From: Saxidomus purpurata | Taxonomy: Eukaryota; Mollusca; Bivalvia; Venerida; Veneridae | DNA length: 64,000 nucleotides | Direction of reading: 5' to 3' | Assembly (NCBI GenBank): GCA_022818135.1 | Contig: JAFMSR010000009.1 | Coordinates: 19,131,779-19,195,778, forward strand | In this document: one piece after another, positions 44,410 through 55,477 of the stretch | Position numbering within the stretch: the first letter of the stretch is position 1 | How the letters are laid out: every line of letters begins with the position of its first letter | Notes under the pieces: generated by a model | Seen by the model: the letters and a program-made list of their open reading frames with translations, nothing else | What the model was told of the DNA's origin: nothing | The model's database searches: none | Made by a program: the position numbers and the translations under genes

Positions 44410-45605
44410 TTTAAAATACAATTGTAGGTAGGTATACAAACTTCGCGATAGAATGTTCGGCGAAGGTATATAATTTTCGCGAAAACAGGTTCCGCGAAGG
44501 TAAACAATCTTCGTGCAAGCAGGTTCTGCGCAGGTATACGATCTTCGCAATAGCCAGTTGGGCGTAGGTATACAATCTTTGCGATAGCCAGTTCGGCGTA
44601 GATTATACAATCTTCGCGATAGCCAGTTCGGCGTAGATTATACAATCTTCGCGATAGCCAGTTCGGCGTAGGTATACAATCTTTGCGATAGCCAGTTCGG
44701 CGTAGGTATACAATCTTCGCGATAGCCAGTTCGGCGTAGATTATACGATCTTCGCGATAGCCAGTTCGGCGTAGGTATACAATCTTTGCGATAGCCAGTT
44801 CGGCGTAGATTATACAATCTTCGCGATAGCCAGTTCGGCATAGATTATACAATCTTTGCGATAGCCAGTTCGGCGTAGGTATACAATCTTTGCGATAGCC
44901 AGTTCGGCGTAGATTATACAATCTTCGCGATAGCCAGTTTGACGTAGGTATACAATCTTTGCGATAGCCAGTTCGGCGTAGGTATACAATCTTTGCGATA
45001 GCCAGTTCGGCGTAGGTATACAATCTTTGCGATAGCCAGTTCAGCGTAGGTATACAATCTTCGCGATAGCCAGTTGGGCGTAGGCGCAGATTATACATGT
45101 ACAATCTTTGCGATAGCCAGTTCGGCGTAGATTATACAATCTTCGCGATAGCAAGTTCGGCACAGGTATACAATCTTCGCATAAGCAGGTTCTGCGTAGG
45201 AATACGATCTTCGCGAAAGCAGGTTCGTCGTAGGTATACAATTTTCGGAAAAAGGAAGTTCAGCGTGATATACAATCTTCGCGAAAGTAGGTAAGGCCTA
45301 GGTATACAATCGTTGCAATAGCAGGTTAGGCGTAACCTTTGCGATAGCAGGTTCCCTTACGATAGCTTAGGTGTATAATCTACGCGAAAGCAGGTTAGGC
45401 GTGGGTAAGCAATGTTTTCGAAAGCAGGTTCCGCGTAAGTATATAATCTATGGGATAGCAGGTTCGGTGTAGATAATAAAATTTTTGCGAAAGCAGGTTC
45501 TGCGTAAGTATATACTACTCGCGATAGCAGGTTATGCGTAGGTATATAATCTTCGAGAAAGCAAGTTCGGCGTTGATATACAATCTTCACGACATCAAGT
45601 TCGGC
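44410..45605 (-). repeat. 34-35-bp tandem array, about 35 units, open in three frames
   Basis: Unit GGCGTAGGTATACAATCTT plus YGCGATAGCCAGTTC (34 bp), with 35-bp variants carrying GATTATAC. The middle (44570-45130) is highly regular; the right end decays to GCGAAAGCAGGTT forms. Read on the minus strand the 34-bp unit has no stop in any frame, so three units (102 bp) give a 34-residue repeating peptide and long overlapping frames arise (236 codons at 44394-45104). There is no signal peptide or splice site. The frames are a property of the satellite; a protein is unlikely. Confidence 0.9.
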
Positions 45606-45612
45606 GTAGCTA

Positions 45613-45663
45613 CGTAACACCGGATACAGCACCTTTCGAATACAGCTCCCCGGGGAGCTGTAT
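45613..45663. repeat. 24-bp perfect palindrome in a dispersed motif
   Basis: 45640-45663 is self-complementary around CCCCGGGG with flanks ATACAGCT/AGCTGTAT. The left half and the preceding 27 bases match 35025-35068, where the palindrome is broken after CCGGGG. It sits at the right end of the 34-bp array. Confidence 0.75.
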
Positions 45664-47854
45664 CGGTGCACATTAAGTCCATTACACCAAGGGAGCTGTA
45701 CTCGAACCAAAGCACATACACAATCGAATAAAGTTCCAACGGATAAAAAGAATTAAATAACAGAAGTCTGAGTACGTGGTGATGTATCTTTTAGCCAAAC
45801 GAATTTATGACTCCACTTTAGGAAGTAGCCGTTCCGAAAGGTTTTAAGTCAATGTCCAAATTGTAGTTCGAAAGTTTAATACAAGTTGAACTGTATACTT
45901 TATAACAGAATAACTGTATAATGATATAACAGTATAAACTACAATGAAGCTGATTATAAGTAATCTGGTCATGAAAGACGCAATTTAATCCAGTGTTGTC
46001 TCCTAATGAAATATACTCGTGTCCCCTTTCCCCTTGACCCCTTAAGACCCCCAGGTATACGCACTGCCACCCTAAATGTTTGTAGACAGAGAGCGATCAA
46101 CAACTCAATACTGAATCCGTCAGTAAGGGACATAACTCAAATGCTGAATAACACTATACCTCAATGCGTGGGTTTTGTCCCTTGATCTTAATTGGCGCTG
46201 TGCGGAAGCACAGTGCCAGTATTGAATAGGTTTTAATTTTGTACCATGGGGTTGCATAATCGAATAGGGAGCAGCCAACATTATTATTGTAATAAAAACT
46301 ATGTATTATGTTTGAACAAACTCCCTATAATGAATAAATAAATAGTATTAACTGATTACAAACAATACTATACCAGATGCATACGTCTTCGACCGTTAAT
46401 GTCAAAACGTTTGACATACTCATAGGATATTTAATAACTTTCTCCACAAACTTGAAAGGTTACGGTTTTTTTTTGCTTTGTTTACGGACCTAGGCCAGAT
46501 TAATCAACGTTCAGAAAAAAACGAATCGATAGTTGCATTAAAATTGCTATCTCTAAACATTTTGAAGTTTAAATACATATGTTGTCAACGTGAATAATTA
46601 ATGAAAACCCATTATTTAATTACTACATACTAAGGTAAAAGTAGGCATTATAATTAAGACCGTTCACCTAACTATGCGATACATGGGGTCCCTCAATGAA
46701 AGTTATGTAAAGCATCGCTAACAACTGACCAATAGTAAAGACAAAATTAATCACATGGGTTTTTTTAGCGTCGAAAAGCGTCTACTGACCACGAGCTGTA
46801 GCCTTGTTTAGTGGGCGTCATCGTACTATTATACGGAAGGTTGTTTTATGATTCGTTTAATTTTTGATTAAACTGTAGTAAATGTGGTTTTTACTTATTA
46901 TGATAACAGGTTACATACTCAACATAATGTATTTGGTTTTGCCCGTTGATAGGTTGTTTACTGATATTCTAAAATGACTCTGATTCCTTTAAATCATGTT
47001 TCAAAAACATGCGCAGCGCCTTTGATGCTTTGCATCAAAATTTGTCTTGTAAATACCTTATACAAGTTACAAGTTCTTTTTGCACAGTGTCAAGTGGTTG
47101 CTAAAGTTTCAATTAATTCTATGATACCGGCTAATACACTAAAAGTATTAAATACTTTATACCGCGATGAGGTCATATTTGCATCTAATATAGTTTCGGA
47201 TTATGTCATCCGATCAAAATCGTCATGGCATACGCGGGTCATTATTTATTTACTGCAGATCTGAAATATTACGCTGAACACAGTAGGAACGAATTCAATT
47301 CGAGACTCGTGTTGCCTTTCACATATAAATATGCAACAAGTATGTATGTTCATGTAAAACTGTACATGTTCGAACATGTAATGGAGAAGAAGGTTTCGCT
47401 CAGAACTGGTTTGTAAAAGAAACCGGCAAAATCCGTTTTTTAAAAGATGATATAAAATGTGTAGGCGAGAAATATATTAATCGGTTAACAACTGCTTTAA
47501 TACAATTAATGTGAAATTAATGTATTATAACCCACTTCACTGTGGGCATTTAATGGTGATTGGTTTTCACTCAGACCGCCTTTCAAGACAGCATAATTAC
47601 ATATACATGTATAATAATCAGTACTAGTATTAAAAGGGGTCTTGTTTATAGTTATACGAGTTTATGAACAGAACTAATTTAGATCATTTTCGCATTGCAC
47701 TGTCCATCAGAAAACAGTACTTTTCGTCAAATGATTATACTTTTAGACAAGTGACATCGTGTCTCCGTTCCTTGTGGTTTAAAACCCGTTTCAACCTTAC
47801 TTCAGTTATTTTACAGACGAACGGTTTACCTTATCATCGATCCTTGGAAAGAAC
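45664..47854. other. No supported gene; ambiguous coding-like segment near 47262-47416
   Basis: Around 47262-47416 both strands are open after a good acceptor. On plus, TTTACTGCAG precedes a frame reading LKYYAEHSRNEFNSRL and ending TAA at 47416. On minus, TTTTACAAACCAG precedes a frame phase-compatible with the exon at 48273. Only one can be real, if either. A frame at 46974-47264 (plus) is Leu/Ile-rich and unrecognised. The rest is A+T-rich with nothing seen. Confidence 0.3.
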
Positions 47855-47960
47855 AATACTAAACCCTATCCCACGTAAGATCACATAAAGAATAATGGTC
47901 GGTAGCAGGACTTGAACCTGTGATCCTCAATCAAGGATTTCAGATCATTGCGCACGTGAC
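47855..47960 (-). mobile_element. SINE fragment, 56851-57120 family
   Basis: Contains ATGGTCGGTAGCAGGACTTGAACC, matching ATGGTCGGTAGCAGCGCTCGAACC in the copy at 56990. The minus-strand B box is degenerate. The fragment is truncated on both sides. Confidence 0.55.
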
Positions 47961-48272
47961 AGTAAATGCATTTGAAGCCTTTGTCATCAGTGTTTTGTCT
48001 ACTTCATTATTTTGATAATAAAGCTGATACATGTATACTCTGATAACTTTACAGTTTTCTTACGGACAAAGTAAATAAAACTAACAACTACATACTGTAC
48101 AACTACCATACATCTACTAAAACTATGGCAAAAGCTCATAGAAAAGTTGCTGTCCACCATATAGTACATTGATCAAACAAGACAGCGGCAATGGCAGAGT
48201 AATCCAAATGACAAGATCCACTTACTATCAGAGAGCATTAATGGGAGACAACTCAATAAAATTAAAATTTAC

Positions 48273-48452
48273 CTGTCATCTTTTGTCACGTGAAATGATT
48301 TCGTGTCACGTATCGGAGGCAGGACCAACTCTCGTAACGTGTACGAGAACATGTTATCCTTCTTCATGTCTAGGTAATGTCGCACCTGACGATCGTCAAA
48401 CAGCGGTACCCTCTTTACCGGAAACCGAACTTCTGTAGACATCGTGTCGGTT
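48273..48452 (-). CDS. First coding exon of an unrecognised gene
   Basis: On the minus strand a strong acceptor (GTTGCTTTTTCAG) ends at 48453, ten bases of leader follow, and an ATG at 48442 with A at -3 opens 56 codons plus two bases to a donor GACAG/GTAAAT (48273/48272). Codon use is clearly coding against the A+T-rich background (CGG, CCG, GTG, CTG, ACG). The peptide starts MSTEVRFPVKRVPLFDDRQV, contains HYLDMKKDNMF and LVLPPIRDTKSFHV, and is charged and soluble-looking. No family recognised. The next exon should lie at lower coordinates and begin in phase 2; 47413 downwards is a phase-compatible but uncertain candidate. The plus-strand frame over it (48169-48438) is the antisense shadow. 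Confidence 0.62.
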
Positions 48453-48544
48453 CTGAAAAAGCAACATTTATCACAATTATATTACAGCAAAATTATCAAA
48501 GGTATCAAACAATTAAACCCTGCCGCATTTCTCAAATGGTTATG

Positions 48545-48625
48545 GTTAAGAGGTATCTCACGGTGCAACGGCATAGCGTCGGACTCTTTAACTGAAGTTA
48601 GCGGCTTCGAATTTCGGTGCCGACC
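48545..48625 (+). mobile_element. tRNA-like SINE head, degenerate
   Basis: GTATCTCACGGTGCAACGGCATAGCG resembles an A-box region and GGCTTCGAATTTCGG a decayed B box. A clear 3' tail is not visible. Confidence 0.4.
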
Positions 48626-48659
48626 TCCATTTTACAAACCGACGGTGATTATCTACTAG

Positions 48660-49206
48660 TATTGTGTTTAAAGGGAATGTATTGCCCATATACAAATGTA
48701 AGTCAGAGACTGTTTTCCTAGTCGAATTATCTACCTTGATTTGCAATTTGCGTACATGTATATAAAACTTCGGATATTTCGTCTGATTTCATTTAGACAT
48801 TGTGAAATCAGAAATCGTGCACGTTATGCGATAAAAAATGTGTCACGTTCCAAATCCATTCCAGCAAATCAGTAAAACGTGCGTAATGTCTCAAAACAAA
48901 TTATCTATCCTTATGCCCTTCCAGCACAGGAAGTAGGCGGTTAACAAAGCGCTTGAGGATAGCTGATTACTCTTCCGAGCTTGGCATGCAGACTGGGTAA
49001 ACTGTGGGTTCTCTTGATCGAATTCCTAGACGACGAGGTTTGAGCTTGCGGCGTCCGGTTCAGTCCCGACTTTACATTATTTTATCGTACACAAATAGGA
49101 CGATGTGTGATGCGTGATGCAACATGAATATTACTCACGGATTATAAATAATAAATCCATACTGGTGAGACTCCTGAGCCACCAACGACACATACGTATC
49201 CCCTTT
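48660..49206. other. No gene seen
   Basis: A+T-rich; a weak tRNA-like word (GGTTCAGTCCCGA) near 49058 has no matching A box. Confidence 0.45.
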
Positions 49207-49630
49207 CCCCCCCCCCCCCCCCAACCCCCCCCCCCCCGTGACAAAGCCCCCCCCCCCCCGACTTCTTCCGTGTTACATGTGTACCGAACACCGAATCAAA
49301 GATTCATCTTTTGAGTAAGTTTGCTCGTTTTTTCGGGTCTAGCGTTCTTTTCACAAGTGGATTATCTTTTAAAAAAAAAAAACAGGGTTTACCCATCTAC
49401 TCATGACCAGTGCCTAACTCCCCATCCCGGAGAAGCTGCATACGTCCCCACAAAAAGCGGTCGAACTTGAGCTAAGTCACCCCCCCCCCCCAACAGAGCC
49501 CGGTTATGAAGTGAGTGATTACCCCCCCCCCCCCCCCCCCACTCATCTTCAATTTAAGAGAAAAGCAGTCAACCATGCGGACCAGTGCCGGAGCCCCCCC
49601 CCGACCCCCCCCGGGAAGGCCCCCCCCCCC
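49207..49630 (-). repeat. Cluster of poly-C tracts (G-runs on minus strand)
   Basis: Runs of C: 16 (49207), 13 (49225), 13 (49247), 12 (49480), 19 (49522), 9 (49594), 8 (49605) and 11 (49620). Three sit within 55 bp and three within 40 bp, giving G-quadruplex potential on the minus strand and i-motif potential on the plus. Poly-Pro and poly-Gly frames across it are artefacts. Tract lengths are likely to be inaccurate. Confidence 0.85.
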
Positions 49631-50579
49631 AAAAACTTTCCATTTCCAAATGAGACATACCATGCATTAGAAAATAAGTGTTGTTCAACGTGAGTTCAGA
49701 AGGAAAACTTGAAAACTCGCGCGAACTAAAAAAACATCATATCTAAATGTAATTACAGTTTTCTGATACCGTCTACATGCTCTTGGCAGTTTTGACACTA
49801 TTACTGTTACCACTTTTAGCCAGTTGGAAGCAACAGTGTTACAATAGCTTTAAAGTGAAAGTGTGAGTCGGCTGAAGATACAGCAAACCGGGAATGATCA
49901 AAATTCCCACCAGATATGTCGTGTTTTACGAATTGCTATGGAACGCCTTAGCTGCCCGTATACGTCATTTCAGCTTATATGCATTATATGTGCTAAATGC
50001 GGCTGTTTCTTAAGTATAATGCAGTTCAGATATTGATACATAATTATATATTATGACAACTCCGTAATTGACCAAATCTCCTTCACGCTTCTTTCATAAT
50101 TTAGAGAATTAGAAAAATCCAAAGTTAATATCTTAAATAAAGCAAGTAATTTGTTATTTCACAACTATATCTATACATATCGTTTACATTCATAATATTA
50201 AGTAAGCGTAAAATTCATACACTTTGTATTTCGTATATTAAGTCCTTCGTTTAAGGAAATCGTCCATGAAATAATCTAAAGGGTTGAAAAGCATTTCAGC
50301 ATTTAAATATAAGTACGTCAGCAAAATGTGACAAAACTGCATATACATTTACTGATTCGATTAATATGTACGAATATTTAATCCAATGTTTTGACATTTT
50401 TCTTAAGTATGGTAAGTGAATGATACTTATTGATTGTTTTAATCTCACAAGTATCTCCGTGTAGGTCTGTCCGAGATACAAGATTAGTCAAGACACAAAG
50501 TCGCTTCAGCTTGACCGGTGATTTAAAATCAAATCTGGGTCTCTTAATTTGACAAAAAGTAGATGACCACCGAACAATC
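49631..50579. other. No gene seen; left flank of the MITE
   Basis: A+T-rich, no frames or repeats of note. Confidence 0.5.
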
Positions 50580-50833
50580 TACACTCAGTTCCAAAAGAAA
50601 GTGTGCACTTTGTTTTCTGTGATTTTTCATCGACTACTTTTCTGAAAGCCTAATATATTTGGTACCAAAATAGTGATCTGTTTACGTACAATATGGCGAA
50701 CATTTTTGATTTTGCAATCGATCGATGAGAAATACACATGAGATATAGTGTGCGAAAATTGAAGCCGATACGTCTGCTAAATATTGAAATATTTAAATTA
50801 AGAAGTGCACACTTTCTTTTGGAACTGAGTGTA
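50580..50833. mobile_element. TA-flanked MITE with perfect 31-bp terminal inverted repeats
   Basis: 254 bp. The left end 50580-50610 (TACACTCAGTTCCAAAAG, continuing GTGTGCACTT) is the exact reverse complement of the right end 50803-50833. Both outermost dinucleotides are TA, the target duplicated by Tc1/mariner transposases. The interior has no frame, so it is non-autonomous. Perfect ends suggest recent movement or strong constraint. Confidence 0.88.
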
Positions 50834-50865
50834 TGCTTCTAAAGCGCCAGTCAATTCTGAGTTTA

Positions 50866-51010
50866 GACTTCGATAACTCAGTGGGTAAGGCTTTCGCCTC
50901 CGGTATGGTAGGTAAAGGGTTCGAATACCAGCTTGAGAATGATGTATGTCCTTTTGCCACACGTGCCCCAGTCTACCTATAGCAGGGGATGCACTCCACC
51001 GCTTTTTTCT
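50866..51010 (+). mobile_element. tRNA-derived SINE (plus strand)
   Basis: Head GACTTCGATAACTCAGTGGG with A box and GGTTCGAATACC B box (50918-50929), followed by GTCCTTTTGCCACACGTGCC and GCAGGGGATGCACTCCACC. The minus-strand frame with a GIRT-like peptide is an artefact. It lies 32 bp right of the MITE. Confidence 0.65.
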
Positions 51011-51567
51011 CATGAGCGCGATAAAATCTAGTATTGTTCAATGGAATGTAGTAAAAAAAAATATTGTAGTCAAGGGTACATTGTAGCAGAACCGCACTGT
51101 AAGCTGCATTATGCAAAAGATAAAAAAATTAAGGGTTCGTCTTGAGGTGTGATCATATGACACCAGTACTTGTCTTTTCAGGAAGCGGACTCGAGAGTGA
51201 CTCGATACGCTTCAAGCTTTCTTCACAATCGAGCTAAAATGAATTAGTATAAACTAAACTAAAACGTAACATAACCAACATACAAGCGTTTCATGATAAT
51301 TATAACTCTTTTTATCCTTATTTACAGAGTCGGCGCAGCTAAAAAAAACTAACAAGCGTTTGAGACTAATGATATTGATGAACTCCCTGTTTTATGCCTT
51401 ATTTACAAGAACAGGCTCGGACCAAAATACACCCGGCCATATGGGAATCCGGTAAGGCCTAATATACGATACGATACGTCCGTGTACAATAGGTAAATGA
51501 ACGTCTAAGCGAAAGGGGCATTCCGCGTTGTGTATGTGGACTTTGCTGAAGGCAGCTTTCACGATAG
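51011..51567. other. No gene seen
   Basis: A+T-rich; a small CGATACGATACG duplication near 51468. Nothing else. Confidence 0.5.
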
Positions 51568-51926
51568 GGAATCAAGTGATCAAAATAGTCTCTAAACAAA
51601 AGTAGATCTATGAAAAATAATGAAAGTCGTTCAGTTGTAAATGTAAAATATAGCCTATATCATATGACAATACAAAAGTATTCCGAAACTACACAAGTTT
51701 GAATCACAGTCTTTTTCCGATTGTGCTGAACACTTCTTTCAGTTTCTTGAAGTGTTCAGCACAATCGGAAGGTGGCTATGATTGAGAACCGCTTAGTTCC
51801 AGAATACTTTTATGTTGCCATATGATAGACTACATGCTACATTTCCAACTAAACGGCTTTTATTTTTTGTAACATTTTTCATAGATTTACTTCAGTTTAG
51901 AGATTACTTTGATCATGTGATTCTCC
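51568..51926. repeat. 359-bp inverted repeat (fold-back)
   Basis: Arms 51568-51736 and 51749-51926 are reverse complements along almost their whole length with small indels; matching blocks include AATCAAGTGATCAAA, ATCTATGAAAAAT, CATATGACAA and AAAAGTATTC. The inner 20 bp (51717-51736 with 51749-51768) pair perfectly around a 12-base loop. It could be a fold-back transposon, a hairpin RNA source or an inverted duplication. No frame inside. Confidence 0.8.
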
Positions 51927-52315
51927 ACCATGTTACATCCGTAAGTTATAACGAACATTTTCCCCCATGAAGGCACATTCTGTAGGAGGCAAGAATAACG
52001 TTTGCAGATCTTTTACATACTAAATTGAAAATGATTAAAAAAATATTGAACAAAAATCGAGTTATGCTTTTGTACGTACATCGGACTATATCTACACTTA
52101 TCATAATCTTTTGATTGGCCGTCGCGCACGGTTGGGTCCGCAAAAGAGGGGAAGGGAAAATGATGATGTATGACCGCCGATAAGTAGTCATTTCGACTCC
52201 ACTATTTTCATACTTGTACGAGACGGGAATTTCAGACTTGTTTCGGTGAATATACAGTTTTGCAGTGTAAAAATCGATGTCGGAGAGGAGATTTCACCAT
52301 TCGGACCAGTTTTTT
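51927..52315. other. No gene seen
   Basis: The minus-strand frame at 51946-52191 has no recognisable domain. No repeat apart from ATTCGGACCAGTTTT at about 52299, echoed at 52410. Confidence 0.45.
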
Positions 52316-52342
52316 CCCCCCCCGGGGGGGGGGGGGGGGGGG
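52316..52342. repeat. C8G19 tract
   Basis: Eight C run directly into 19 G, which can pair as a hairpin, followed by shorter G groups to about 52353. Such a tract is also a classic place for assembly or polishing error. Confidence 0.85.
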
Positions 52343-53314
52343 TAGGGAGGGGAGTTTTAGAATAATCCTAACAAACTTGAATGATTTGTGATTCATGAAA
52401 ATGTAGCCATTCGGATCAGTTTTAGAGACTTTAGAAAAAAACCCCACAATGGTACGCTTGACGTAAACTGTTGCATGTAGTACTTGGACACAAATGTTTG
52501 GCTTCAGGATGCTGATTTTTCAGATCGTGCAATGAACTAATGTTGCCGTGTTTATGAAGTGAATACACGTGCTTCATGTATACTAAAACATGATGGCCAT
52601 CTATATACATGTAATTACAATGTACAATAACGACAATTTGAATTATCGCAAAACAAATACCTTCTCACTATACACAAAATCCTTTTGCTTGTCAGAATAA
52701 TCCTTTTTGTAATGTAAATTAAACAATTTAAATGATGAAGACAGAAATGTTTAAGCCTTTTAGTTAATCTATTTTCTTTACGGACAAATACTTACTTTTG
52801 CTTTCTTAATCCGTACGCAAATCTCTTAAACCTTAACCATTTAAACGTCACTGTCAATTAATGCTCTATCATGTAATAATCGAAAGATCTAAATATGTCT
52901 GATATTAGTATTATCAATTATAAAATCACGGCGTAAATACAATTTAATAGATGAATTATTTCAATAATTGATATTTTAAGTAATTGATCTCATTCAACAC
53001 GATCTAGGGCTGTGTAAAGACAATAAAGTTTAAGGTCACGTGATCAGATTATCTAAATTGATACGTCATTGAATGACAATTGATTAATAAAATAATGATA
53101 AACTTAAGTGATAGAATCCCTCCGTTGTAGTGTTGTAGTATTTAAGCACATTAATAGACACGTGCCAACAGTAAATGAAATAGATTGTACCCGTGGAATA
53201 CCATAAAATACATGCTCGCTTCATTAACATTAACTATAAGACACGTTGCCATGTATTTATATAAATTTATTTTTTTTTTATTTTAAAAAAAAATCCGTAG
53301 TAAACGCTTGAACA
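52343..53314. other. No gene seen
   Basis: A+T-rich, no frame or repeat of note. Confidence 0.5.
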
Positions 53315-53500
53315 CTCATAGATGTCAACATCGCGAGAGAGAGCAGCGAGTTTTTCGCACATTTACAGCTGGGAATAGGCACGTGTGGTTTAGCTTTGCC
53401 CGAAAGGACACACCTCGTGCTCCGGCTGGGATTCGAACCGGGACCTCCCGTTCCGGAGGCGAACGCCCTAACCAGAGCTATGAGGCCCCCACTGGCTTCG
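53315..53500 (-). mobile_element. tRNA-derived SINE, family with 37765-37970
   Basis: Minus-strand head at 53488-53421 with B box GGTTCGAATCCC and AGGGCGTTCGCCTCCGGAAC, almost identical to the 37900 copy. The body shares TTTACAGCTGGGAATAGGCACGTG. Frames on both strands here (GIRTGTSRS type) are SINE artefacts. Confidence 0.75.
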
Positions 53501-53556
53501 GAATACATAGGACCTGTTGATTACTTAACTGTATTAACTATAAGACAGGTTGGCAT

Positions 53557-53835
53557 GTAGGTCGAGGGGTTAACATTAACTCTCTGGACTAATAATGCGA
53601 AGGTCCTCGGTTCGACTCCCGGCCGGGACACTGTAAATTTTAGAAACGCTTTTCCGTGTTTCCCACCCATCTAGGGAAGAACAGGTTAGAAACCCAGAGT
53701 TAGTCATGCACGTATCGTGCACGTTCAAGAACCAAGGCGTATATTCGTGAAGAGCTATGGTCTAGTACCCGGATTCCCTTGTATCTGCATCTGTCTCTTC
53801 AACCTACGGGGGCTGCCAGGAGAAACCTGAGGATG
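53557..53835 (+). mobile_element. tRNA-derived SINE, second family
   Basis: Head GTAGGTCGAGGGGTTAAC with CTCTGGACTAATAATGCG and a perfect B box GGTTCGACTCC (53609-53619). A roughly 200-bp body follows with GTGTTTCCCACCCATCTAG and CTACGGGGGCTGCCAGGAG, to about 53835. The head is very tRNA-like in the D and T arms. Confidence 0.72.
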
Positions 53836-55239
53836 GATCCTAGGGTCCTAAATCACCCATAACTATAATGCATTATTTATATTCCAACGCTCCGACGTTA
53901 CGGGGTCACTCAATACGGAGAAGTTCATGTTATTATAAAAAAAGTTGCACTTACAAAATGTTTCTCGTGCTTTCTTATGTATATAGCAATATATAATTTT
54001 AACAGGAAAAATATTGAAGGTACAGTCTCGTAGAAAAAGTGTGCGCACTATCAAATATTTGCATGCACTACGGCATCAAATACATGTACGCGTTATGCTC
54101 ACTGCGTGTGTTCCATGAAAAGCATCAATTGTAAAACTGTTGTTCAGCATTCAGAAACATATTTAAACTTTTTTGAGTATGACTATTGCAAATTCACCAA
54201 TTTGTTTAATTTTTTTATCATACAGTATAATTACAATTCTTATGTTAGTGAGTTGTATGAAACATTAAACTTACAGTAAAATTAAAAATTCATTTACATG
54301 TACCAGATTTTCTTTTGATAGAATGAAAACAGACCGCAGTCCTGGGCAACTTTTATTTACGTCATGTGAACACTCAGACACTTGGTTTCAAAATGACAGC
54401 TCTTAAGAGTTTTAGAGGAAAGAGAATGCAAAAGAGGTTGCAATAAATCTGTTTTTTAAATGTTACACATAATTCTTGAAGGTATACAACTTTGTTTAAT
54501 CAATGTCATTCAAAATTACTTAGTGGCTATGTAAGGTATAAACGCACATTTACCCTACACCCGTGTAAACTAACAAAACGTGTATACGGGCTGTGCAGGA
54601 TTTCACTTCTTGTCTTGTATCCGCCAAACCACATCCACCCCCGCCACCTCCCCCTCCCTCTCTATCCCATGCCCGATACCCCCTCCGTAAAAGAGTGGCG
54701 TGAGACAAGGCTCAAATTAACAATTTTTTACAATGGAATCTTCTGACTTCCAGTTCGGGCAATTTTATTTATTTAAGTAGGGGTGTTTTGCAGTATTCGT
54801 CATCAAACGACATTGTTATTGATTGAAAAGTTAACGTGTATTTTGTGAAACGAAAGCAAACAGGACCATGGTTTTTAAAAATATGAGATAATTTTTCAGA
54901 TACATGTAGGCATTAAAGTTTTGTTGATTTTTTTTTCACTTAAAATCTTTAAAAAGCTTATTATGTAGTTTCCAGACTCAGATTCATTTATTACTAAAAT
55001 CTTAGCGTTTTACATGTACGGACTCTGCACTTTTAAACATTACAAAGTCAATGTAAATACATAAAACTATGTACACAAATTAATCAGCCGTCAGCCTTGG
55101 TGATATAAAAGAAAAAAACCCGTATGTTTAAGCATGTACGCTCTTTTACAATATTTTTCAATCGAAATTGCATGCATGTATGTATGTATGTATTTTAGTA
55201 TTTTACCGTTGGTACCGGATAATCCATGACCAATGTCCC
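53836..55239. other. No gene seen; (ATGT)n near 55171
   Basis: A+T-rich with a C-rich patch at 54630-54690 and an ATGT microsatellite at about 55171-55193. No coding signal. Confidence 0.5.
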
Positions 55240-55477
55240 CAGAAGAGATTAGTTACTTTAGGTTTCGGGGGATAGTGCAAGATACAGAACGCGTCCAGTT
55301 CCATAGACATCCTTTGGTTCTTAAACATGTCCGATGTACTGCACCGATACATCGGACCTCGGTTTTAGGTCTCATCCGAAATACCATTAGTTATGTTAGT
55401 GGAGGCGCGGGGGATCAAACCTGCGACCCACGGATCACAAGTCTAGCGCGTTAATCACCGGACCACTGATCCGCTCT
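55240..55477 (-). mobile_element. tRNA-derived SINE (minus strand), third family
   Basis: Minus-strand head 55477-55401 with A-box-like GATCAGTGGTCCGGTGATTA and a B box GGTTTGATCCC. The body to about 55240 contains CGATGTACTGCACCGATACA, which is internally repetitive (CGATGTA/CGATACATCG). Frames over it are by-products. Confidence 0.6.

Noticed and set aside
44394..45241. 236-residue repetitive protein and overlapping frames
   Set aside because: They arise automatically from a stop-free 34-bp tandem unit; there is no splice, start-context or composition evidence for a gene.
46974..47264. 96-codon plus-strand frame
   Set aside because: Leu/Ile-rich random-looking composition, no domain and no convincing exon boundary.
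53278..53520. Small proteins containing GIRT-like peptides (also at 50798-51013 and 37748-37963)
   Set aside because: These are well-known artefacts of translating tRNA-derived SINE heads.
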